In this document: piece after piece, positions 58,233 through 64,000 of the stretch
Position numbering within the stretch: the first letter of the stretch is position 1
Layout: each line of letters begins with the position of its first letter
Source: Micromonospora sediminimaris
GTDB lineage: Bacteria > Actinomycetota > Actinomycetes > Mycobacteriales > Micromonosporaceae
DNA: 64,000 nucleotides
Assembly: GCA_900112325.1 (NCBI GenBank)
Contig: FOLJ01000009.1
Location: forward strand, 1 to 64,000
Direction of reading: 5' to 3'
Program-made: the position numbers and the translations under genes
The notes under the pieces: generated by a model
What the model was told of the DNA's origin: nothing
What the model saw: the letters and a program-made list of their open reading frames with translations, nothing else
Database searches by the model: none

Positions 58233-59525
58233 ATGTCCTTCGTCACCCCTGACCAGCCTCGCCGGGCCACGGACGCCCGCGGCGTCGGCGCCCGGCCACC
58301 CGGCCGGGCCGGCCCTCCGCGCCGGGTGCCCGCTGCGCGGGCGGCACCCCCGGGGCGCAGCCACGCGCCGCTCGCGGTCGCCGCACTGGTCGCCGCCAGC
58401 GGAGCGGCCGTCACCACCTGGCTTCCCGTGGCGCTGGCGCTCTGGCTGTTCCAGCTCAGCGAGGGGGCCGGCAGTCTGCTCGACGCCGCCCGTGCCGGGG
58501 CGGCGGGCTGGCTCCTCGGTCACGGAGTTCCCCTGACCACGGCCACCGGCCCGCTGGGCCTGGCGCCGCTCGCGGTGACCGCGCTGGCGGTGTGGCGGCT
58601 CACCCGGGCCGGGGTGCACGCCAGTCGCGCGATCGGTGCCCGCGGCGGCCGTTCGCCGAGCCGTACGCTCGCCGCCGCGACAGCGGTAGGTGTCGCGTAC
58701 GGGCTGTTGGGAACGCTTGCCGCCGTCGTGGTCGGTGCGGGTGGTCCCGGTGTGTCGCCGGTACGCGCCGGGCTGACGCTGGTGACCGTCGGCACCCTCG
58801 CCGCCGGTGTCGGTGCCGCTCGCACGACCGGGGTGGTGGAGGTCTTCGCCGCGCAGGCACCGATGCCGTTGCGCGAGGGCGTGCGTGCCGGTCTGGTCGC
58901 CGCGCTTGTGCTGCTCGGCGCGGGAGCCGCCGTGGCGGGGCTGGCGGTGGCGACCGGCGGTGGTGACGCGGCCGACCTGATCGGCGCCTATCAGACCGGT
59001 GTCGCCGGTCAGGCCGGCATCACGCTGGTCAGCCTCGCGTACGCGCCAAACGTCAGCGTGTGGTCGGCCAGCTACCTGCTCGGCCCCGGCTTCGCGGTCG
59101 GCACGGACACGGCGGTACGCACCAGCGAGGTGTCGGTCGGCGCGCTACCGGCTCTGCCGTTGTTCGCCGGTCTGCCCAGCGGGCCGGTCGACGGGCTCGG
59201 CGCGGTCACCGTACTCGCCCTGCCCGTCCTCGTTGGAATGGCCACCGGCGGGCTGCTCGCGCGCCGTCTGCTGCGCCTGGCCATCGCCGAACGCGCACCC
59301 CTGTCGTGGCGGCGGCTGCTCGTACCGGCGGCGCTCGCCGGACCGGTGGCCGGCCTGCTGCTCGGCGCGGCGGCCAAGGCGTCCGGCGGGCCGCTGGGCG
59401 GCGGCCGGCTGGCGGAGGTCGGGCCGGTCGGTTGGCAGGTGGCGCTCGCGGCGCTGTTGGTCACCGGTGCCGGCGCGCTGCTCGGTGCCGCCGCCATCCG
59501 CTGGCTCGCCCGACTCGCCACCTGA
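58233..59525 (+). CDS. DUF6350 (PerM-like) multi-pass membrane protein
   Basis: 430 residues. A basic Pro/Arg-rich cytoplasmic N-terminus (1-45), then about nine or ten membrane helices rich in Ala, Leu, Gly and Val. The segments AGSLLDAARAGAAGWLLGHG and the conserved SVWSASYLLGPGFAVGTDT match DUF6350, whose mycobacterial member PerM supports cell division and persistence. The family typically lies directly before purN-purH in actinobacteria, as here. ATG 58233 chosen as the first codon giving the family start; ribosome site is weak. Confidence 0.87.
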   Translation: MSFVTPDQPRRATDARGVGARPPGRAGPPRRVPAARAAPPGRSHAPLAVAALVAASGAAVTTWLPVALALWLFQLSEGAGSLLDAARAGAAGWLLGHGVPLTTATGPLGLAPLAVTALAVWRLTRAGVHASRAIGARGGRSPSRTLAAATAVGVAYGLLGTLAAVVVGAGGPGVSPVRAGLTLVTVGTLAAGVGAARTTGVVEVFAAQAPMPLREGVRAGLVAALVLLGAGAAVAGLAVATGGGDAADLIGAYQTGVAGQAGITLVSLAYAPNVSVWSASYLLGPGFAVGTDTAVRTSEVSVGALPALPLFAGLPSGPVDGLGAVTVLALPVLVGMATGGLLARRLLRLAIAERAPLSWRRLLVPAALAGPVAGLLLGAAAKASGGPLGGGRLAEVGPVGWQVALAALLVTGAGALLGAAAIRWLARLAT

Positions 59526-59590
59526 GCTTCCGGTACCGGCGCGCCGCCGCCACCTGCTGACTCGAAGACCGCACCTTCCCGAGCCGGTGG

Positions 59591-59691
59591 GTGCATCCCA
59601 CGCCGGGAGACTGCGGAATCCCCGATGTTGTGGCCTGCCTGGGTGCGCAAGGCGGCAACATCCCCGATGTTGTCCGTGCATCCCGCGCCGG
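59591..59691. repeat. Nested intergenic repeat unit
   Basis: Outer direct repeat GTGCATCCC(A/G)CGCCGG (59591-59606, 59676-59691) and inner repeat ATCCCCGATGTTGT (59618-59631, 59660-59673); the second inner copy is part of a palindrome CAACATC-CCC-GATGTTG (59656-59672). Confidence 0.6.
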
Positions 59692-59733
59692 AGGCGGTAG
59701 GGCTGCGATGGGGGTGGGGCGGCTCTGACGAGG

Positions 59734-59766
59734 CAGGGGCGTCCCGGATGTTTCGGGACGCCCCTG
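59734..59766. terminator. Hairpin terminator
   Basis: 13-bp perfect stem (59734-59746 with 59754-59766), loop GATGTTT, between convergent DUF6350 and DUF4190-like genes. Confidence 0.8.
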
Positions 59767-59784
59767 GCGGTGGGCAGCTACTTG

Positions 59785-60492
59785 TCAGGGATACATCGAT
59801 CCGCCGACGTTCAGTGCCACCACGACGATCTGTAGCAGACCCAGCAACAGCCCCACCGCGCCGCAGATCAGGCCGGCGAGTGCCTGGCCGGAGTTGCCGG
59901 CCAGCCCCTGGTCGGCCTTCTGCTTGCCCAGCCAGCCGGTGACGAGTGCTGCCAGTCCCAGCGGGATACCGAGGTAGCAGCAGCTCAGCGGAATCGACGC
60001 GATACCGAGGATCATCGCGATCAGGCCGAGGGTGTTCTGCTGCCCCTGCGCGCCGGCGAAGCCAGCGTGCGGGTACATCGGCGTGCCGCCGTAGGGCTGC
60101 GCAGCGTACGGGTCGGCGTAGGGCTGCCCGTAGCCCGGCTGCCCGTACGCCGGCTGCCCGTAGCCCGGTTGACCGTACGCCGGCTGGCCGTACGCCGGGG
60201 GTTGCCCGGCCGCCGGTGGAGGACCGGCCGGCGGAGCGTACGGGTCGTAGGGCGCGGGCGAGGCCGGCGGCGGGGCCTCCGGCTGACCCGGGACCGGTGG
60301 CTGCTGACCGTACGGATCGGCCGGTGGCTGCTGACCGTACGGATCGGTCGGCTGGGCGTACGGGTTGGCCGGCGGTGGCGCGTACGGGTTGGCCGGGGGC
60401 GGCGCGTACGGGTTGGCCGGCTGGGGTGTGGTCGGGTCCCCGTACGGCGGCTGCTGGCCGTACGGGTCCTGACCGGGGTGACCGGGCTGCAT
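59785..60492 (-). CDS. DUF4190 membrane protein with Pro/Gln/Tyr repeat domain
   Basis: 235 residues. The first 135 residues are low complexity, with repeats NPYAPPPA, DPYGQQPPA and five to six copies of Y-G-Q-P-(A/G); the last 100 hold a DUF4190 domain with two or three membrane helices (GLIAMILGIASIPLSCCYLG, IPLGLAALVTGWLG, ALAGLICGAVGLLLGLLQIV). The repeat tail faces the cytoplasm or the cell wall; role unknown. The ATG is 8 bases from the end of the next gene upstream, suggesting a two-gene operon with the CD225-type gene. Confidence 0.82.
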   Translation of the reverse strand: MQPGHPGQDPYGQQPPYGDPTTPQPANPYAPPPANPYAPPPANPYAQPTDPYGQQPPADPYGQQPPVPGQPEAPPPASPAPYDPYAPPAGPPPAAGQPPAYGQPAYGQPGYGQPAYGQPGYGQPYADPYAAQPYGGTPMYPHAGFAGAQGQQNTLGLIAMILGIASIPLSCCYLGIPLGLAALVTGWLGKQKADQGLAGNSGQALAGLICGAVGLLLGLLQIVVVALNVGGSMYP

Positions 60493-60499
60493 CCGGTGC

Positions 60500-60799
60500 T
60501 CAGTAACCGCTGGCGTTGCTGTCGCTCATCGAGCCCAGCAGGCCGCCGCCGAGGCAGCACACCAGGACGATCGCGAGCCAGGCGATACCGACGATCAGGG
60601 CCCACTTGGACCACTTCTTCGACTCGGCCGCCGCAGCCTGGGCACCGGCGTAGTCACCCTGCTGGAGCAGCGGGTTGACCTTCGAGGCGTTGATGATCGC
60701 CGGGATGGCCAGCGGCCAGAAGAGGAAGATCGCGACGATCGACATTGTCATGTTGTTGTCGACCGACTGCGGTGGCTGTGACTGGTACTCGGGCTGCAT
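60500..60799 (-). CDS. CD225/dispanin family membrane protein
   Basis: 99 residues. Two membrane segments (MTMSIVAIFLFWPLAIPAII and WALIVGIAWLAIVLVCCLGG) around an amphipathic stretch NASKVNPLLQQGDYAGAQAA with the family's S-x-x-V pattern, and two membrane-near cysteines (VCC). Eukaryotic relatives (IFITMs) change membrane properties; the bacterial role is unknown. ATG 60799 has GAGGAG 9 bases upstream. First gene of a pair with the DUF4190 gene and divergent from purN-purH. Confidence 0.82.
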   Translation of the reverse strand: MQPEYQSQPPQSVDNNMTMSIVAIFLFWPLAIPAIINASKVNPLLQQGDYAGAQAAAAESKKWSKWALIVGIAWLAIVLVCCLGGGLLGSMSDSNASGY

Positions 60800-60948
60800 G
60801 ACGACGTGCTCCTCACGGTTGTTTCGCTGACGGGTGTGGGACCGGACATGCGCCGGTCCCAAGCGACCGGCAGCGTACCCGCTTCCGGCCAGTTCGGTGG
60901 TCACGCGCGCCGCGCTGCCCAGCGGATGGGCACCGGTCGGCGGCCGGA

Positions 60949-60954
60949 TAGGGT
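60949..60954 (+). promoter_or_regulatory. -10 box for leaderless purN-purH
   Basis: TAGGGT, six bases before GTG 60961. Confidence 0.5.
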
Positions 60955-60960
60955 GTGCCG

Positions 60961-63141
60961 GTGACCCAGTCCGCCCGTATCGTCGTTCTTGTCTCCGGCT
61001 CCGGAAGCAACCTTCAGGCTCTGCTGGACGCGACCGCCGACCCGGCGTACGGGGCACAGGTGGTCGCGGTCGGTGCGGACCGCGACGGCATCGCGGGCCT
61101 GGACCGGGCCGTCGCCGCGGGGGTGCCCACCTTCGTGGAGCGGGTCAAGGACCATCCGGACCGCGAGCAGTGGGACGTCGCGCTCACCGCGCGGGTCGCC
61201 GAGCACCGACCCGACCTGGTCATCTCGGCCGGGTTCCTGAAGCTGGTCGGTCCCCGCTTCCTCGGCGCTTTCGGCGACCGCTACCTGAACACGCACAACA
61301 CCCTGTTGCCGGCGTTTCCCGGCATCCACGGTCCGCGTGACGCCCTCGCCTACGGAGTCAAGGTGACCGGGGCGACCCTCTTCTTTGTCGACGCCGGGAT
61401 GGACACCGGCCCGATCGTCGCGCAGGTGGCGGTGCCGGTACGCGACGACGACGACGTCGACACGCTCACCGAGCGCATCAAGGAAGCGGAGCGGAGCCAG
61501 CTCGTCGAGCAGGTGGGCCGGCTGGTCCGTGAAGGTTGGACGATCACTGGAAGAAAGGTCATGGTCGGCGTGAACCCCATCCAGGACGGGCGTCGCCCCA
61601 TCCGGCGAGCACTTGTCAGCGTCTACGACAAGACCGGCCTGGCCGGCCTGGCCCAGGCACTGCACACCGCCGGTGTGGAGATCGTTTCCACCGGCAGCAC
61701 CGCGTCGACGATCGCCGCGGCGGGGGTGCCGGTGACGCCGGTGGAGCAGGTGACCGGCTTCCCGGAGATCCTCGACGGGCGGGTCAAGACCCTGCATCCG
61801 GCCATCCACGGTGGGCTCCTCGCCGACCTGCGCAAGGACGCGCACACCGCCCAGCTCGACGAACACGGCATCGCCGGGATCGACCTGCTGGTGTCCAACC
61901 TGTACCCGTTCCAGGACACCGTCGCCTCCGGGGCCGGTCCGGACGAGTGCGTCGAGCAGATCGACATCGGCGGCCCGGCGATGGTGCGGGCGGCCGCCAA
62001 GAACCACGCCTGCGTGGCCGTGGTCACCGACCCGGGTGCGTACCCGATGCTGCTGGCCGCACTCGACGGTGGTGGCTTCACCCTGGCGCAGCGTCGGGCG
62101 CTGGCCGCCCGCGCCTTCGCCGACATCGCCGAGTACGACGTGGCGGTCGCCGAGTGGTTCGCCACCTCGGTCGCCCCGGCGGCCGAGGGCATGCCGGAGT
62201 TCGCCGGTCTGGCGCTGCGCCGGCAGTCGGTGCTGCGCTACGGCGAGAACCCGCACCAGACCGCCGCGCTCTATGCCGACCCGGCCGGCCCGGTGGGGCT
62301 GGCTCAGGCCGAGCAGTTGCACGGCAAGGAGATGTCCTACAACAACTACGTCGACGCGGATGCCGCCTGGCGGGCCGCGAACGACTTCGCCGACCAGCCC
62401 GCGGTGGCCATCATCAAGCACGCCAACCCGTGCGGCATCGCGGTCGGCACTGACGTGGCGGAGGCGCACCGCAAGGCGCACGCCTGTGACCCGGTCTCCG
62501 CCTTCGGTGGGGTCATCGCCGTCAACCGGCCGGTCTCGGTCGAGCTTGCCGGGCAGATCGCCGAGATCTTCACCGAGGTCGTGGTGGCACCCGACTACGA
62601 ACCCGGTGCGGTGGAGACGCTCCAGGCCAAGAAGAACATCCGGCTGCTGCGCGCGCCCGCCTTCCAGCCGCGTCCGACCGAGTGGCGGCAGGTCAGCGGC
62701 GGCGTGCTGGTGCAGCTGCGGGACGCAGTCGACGCCGAGGGCGACGACCCGGCCAGCTGGCGGCTGGCCACCGGCGAGCCGGCCGACGAGGCGACCCTGG
62801 CCGACCTGGCCTTCGCCTGGCGGGCGGTACGCGCAGTGAAGAGCAACGCGATCCTGCTGGCCCAGGACTGCGCCACGGTGGGCGTCGGGATGGGACAGGT
62901 CAACCGGGTCGACTCGGCCCGTCTCGCGGTCAGCCGGGCCGGCGCCGACCGGGCGCGCGGTGCGGTGGCCGCCTCGGACGCGTTCTTCCCGTTCGCCGAC
63001 GGCCCGCAGATCCTCATCGACGCGGGCATCCGGGCGATCGTCCAGCCCGGCGGCTCCATCCGCGACGAAGAGGTGATCGACGCCTGCAAGCGGGCCGACG
63101 TCACCATGTACCTCACCGGCACCCGCCACTTCTTCCACTAG
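60961..63141 (+). CDS. purNH: PurN-PurH fusion: GAR formyltransferase / AICAR formyltransferase-IMP cyclohydrolase
   Basis: 726 residues in one frame. Residues 1-200 are PurN, with [13 protein letters not shown] (phosphate loop), the catalytic [15 protein letters not shown] and the Asp of [10 protein letters not shown]. Residues about 205-726 are PurH: cyclohydrolase start [22 protein letters not shown] [14 protein letters not shown], then the transformylase domain with the Lys-His pair [12 protein letters not shown] and ending [10 protein letters not shown]. No stop codon separates them: the join reads [20 protein letters not shown], where PurN homologues normally end. Both halves use 10-formyl-THF. 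Re-initiation at ATG 61561 (AAAGG just upstream) remains possible. GTG 60961 is a leaderless start. Confidence 0.9.
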   Translation: MTQSARIVVLVSGSGSNLQALLDATADPAYGAQVVAVGADRDGIAGLDRAVAAGVPTFVERVKDHPDREQWDVALTARVAEHRPDLVISAGFLKLVGPRFLGAFGDRYLNTHNTLLPAFPGIHGPRDALAYGVKVTGATLFFVDAGMDTGPIVAQVAVPVRDDDDVDTLTERIKEAERSQLVEQVGRLVREGWTITGRKVMVGVNPIQDGRRPIRRALVSVYDKTGLAGLAQALHTAGVEIVSTGSTASTIAAAGVPVTPVEQVTGFPEILDGRVKTLHPAIHGGLLADLRKDAHTAQLDEHGIAGIDLLVSNLYPFQDTVASGAGPDECVEQIDIGGPAMVRAAAKNHACVAVVTDPGAYPMLLAALDGGGFTLAQRRALAARAFADIAEYDVAVAEWFATSVAPAAEGMPEFAGLALRRQSVLRYGENPHQTAALYADPAGPVGLAQAEQLHGKEMSYNNYVDADAAWRAANDFADQPAVAIIKHANPCGIAVGTDVAEAHRKAHACDPVSAFGGVIAVNRPVSVELAGQIAEIFTEVVVAPDYEPGAVETLQAKKNIRLLRAPAFQPRPTEWRQVSGGVLVQLRDAVDAEGDDPASWRLATGEPADEATLADLAFAWRAVRAVKSNAILLAQDCATVGVGMGQVNRVDSARLAVSRAGADRARGAVAASDAFFPFADGPQILIDAGIRAIVQPGGSIRDEEVIDACKRADVTMYLTGTRHFFH

Positions 63142-63239
63142 GCGCGCATCGCGGGTACGGCGAACGCGGCCCGCGTCGCGTCCGTGCCCGGCGCAACACC
63201 GCTCCCAACGGACGCCCCGATCCACGGGATGCGAATGCG

Positions 63240-63288
63240 AGATCTTGGAAAGTTTCCGTTAGCGCCGAACGGAAACTTTCCAAGATCT
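63240..63288. repeat. Long intergenic palindrome, GATC family, copy 4
   Basis: Perfect 21-base arms (63240-63260 and 63268-63288) with a 7-base loop; arm begins AGATCTTGGAAAGTTTCCG. Lies between convergent purN-purH and the EAL gene and can terminate both. Confidence 0.88.
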
Positions 63289-63296
63289 GGACCGGA

Positions 63297-64000
63297 TCAG
63301 GTCGGCCGTCGGACGGCTGTCACGGTCTGCTGCCGGGCGAGTAGGCCGGCGATGCCGTCGGCGGTCATCGGTCGGGCCAGGTGGAAGCCCTGACCACGGG
63401 TGTAGCCGAGGGCGCGGAGGACAGCGACCTGTTCGGCGCTCTCGACGCCCTCGGCAACGGTCTCCAGGCCGAGCGCGTGGGCGAGCTGGATCACCGCGCG
63501 GGCCACCGCCCGCCGGGCGTCGGCTGCCGCTGCCTGGCCGTCGTCGATCTCGATACCGTCGACGAAGGACTTGTCGAGCTTCACGATCGCGGCGGGAAAG
63601 GCGCGCAGCAGGCTCAGCGACGACTCGCCGGTGCCGAAGTCGTCAAGCGACAGGCGGATGCCCATCCGGTCGAGTTCGAAGAGGGTTCGGGAGACCTGCT
63701 GACCGCGCAGCACCGCCGACTCGGTCACCTCCAGCACCAGTCGCTCGCACGGCAGCCCGCTCTCGGCGAGCGCGGCGGTCACGTCGGAGACGAAGTCGGG
63801 ATCGTGCAGTTGCCGCGCGGAGACGTTCAGGCCCGCCTCCCGGAGTGCCTCCGGCCCGAACTCCCGGGACCATGCCGCCGCCTGGCGGCACGTCTCGCGC
63901 AGCACGAACCGGCCCAGCGGCACGATCAGCCCGGTCCGTTCGGCGGCCGGGATGAACTCGGCCGGGCTGACGACCCCGCGGGTCGGGTGGTGCCAGCGGA
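63297..64000 (-). CDS. EAL-domain c-di-GMP phosphodiesterase (5' end missing)
   Basis: The frame is open to the end of the window, so the N-terminal part, including the EAL signature itself, lies outside. About 234 residues are visible, beginning RWHHPTRGVVSPAEFIPAAE, just after EAL. Catalytic motifs present: NVSARQL, LVLEVTESAV, LDDFGTGESSL (with the metal-binding DD), KLDKSFV and ETVAEGVE. They predict an active phosphodiesterase that breaks c-di-GMP to pGpG. A GGDEF or PAS domain may precede. Ends 8 bases after the palindrome. Confidence 0.9.
   Translation of the reverse strand, partial: RWHHPTRGVVSPAEFIPAAERTGLIVPLGRFVLRETCRQAAAWSREFGPEALREAGLNVSARQLHDPDFVSDVTAALAESGLPCERLVLEVTESAVLRGQQVSRTLFELDRMGIRLSLDDFGTGESSLSLLRAFPAAIVKLDKSFVDGIEIDDGQAAAADARRAVARAVIQLAHALGLETVAEGVESAEQVAVLRALGYTRGQGFHLARPMTADGIAGLLARQQTVTAVRRPT

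Noticed and set aside
60064..60480. Short tandem repeats resembling a CRISPR or minisatellite
   Set aside because: They encode the Y-G-Q-P and N-P-Y-A-P repeats of a membrane protein in frame; there are no unique spacers and no cas genes.

Overview
The window is very GC-rich (mostly G or C in third codon positions), uses GTG starts freely, and carries WhiD/BldM-type developmental regulators, a His-tailed GroEL1, DUF397/XRE and PspC families, and many start codons placed 6-9 bases behind a TAnnnT -10 box. Together with the guaB/guaB3/guaA and purN/purH neighbourhoods this points to an actinomycete, most likely a Micromonospora-like member of the Micromonosporaceae. No rRNA, tRNA, insertion sequence, prophage or CRISPR array was seen; most of the window looks like chromosomal core.

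Layout. 1-10.7 kb: the 3' part of a secreted GH11 xylanase with a ricin-type lectin domain, the t6A/acetylation genes tsaB-rimI-tsaD, a CopC-CopD-YtkA fusion with a DUF4142 protein, and a minus-strand sugar ABC operon (binding lipoprotein, ATPase, permease) ending in a ROK regulator, probably for xylose. 10.7-18 kb: YbaK deacylase, a SAM methyltransferase, an XRE/DUF397 pair, groES-groEL1 under two CIRCE operators, and a membrane molybdopterin oxidoreductase. 18-31 kb: whiD and bldM, a DUF5319 protein, guaB, guaB3, two tandem M1 metallopeptidases, an LCP protein, a GMC oxidoreductase and guaA. 31-42 kb: PspC protein, two consecutive double-Nudix proteins, pssA behind a structured leader, a psd fusion, and a divergent PspC/LiaF-like - histidine kinase - response regulator module followed by a thioester-domain cell-wall protein. 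42-49 kb: a complete oligopeptide ABC operon (A-B-C-D-F). 49-54 kb: chorismate mutase behind a Phe/Tyr-rich attenuator, PcrA helicase, a chloramphenicol phosphotransferase-like kinase and two M23 peptidases. 54-64 kb: a free-standing B12-binding protein, sucCD, DUF4190- and CD225-type membrane proteins, DUF6350, an in-frame purN-purH fusion, and the C-terminal part of an EAL phosphodiesterase.

How things fit. The purine genes guaB, guaA and purN-purH cover the late IMP and GMP steps; the xylanase and sugar transporter suggest xylan use; pssA and psd are consecutive enzymes of phosphatidylethanolamine synthesis meeting tail to tail at one terminator; the PspC module, LCP protein, M23 peptidases and thioester protein concern the envelope.

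Most notable: (i) a 21-codon leader peptide with Phe-Tyr-Phe-Tyr-Tyr followed by a terminator ahead of chorismate mutase; (ii) purN and purH joined in one frame without a stop codon; (iii) a leader before pssA holding two copies of a GCGATGGTGT element, each able to fold with similar pseudoknot topology; (iv) two families of intergenic repeats, one of long GATC-containing hairpins (four copies) and one GCGGCAT element (three copies); (v) a histidine kinase whose only well-spaced start would be an ATC codon.
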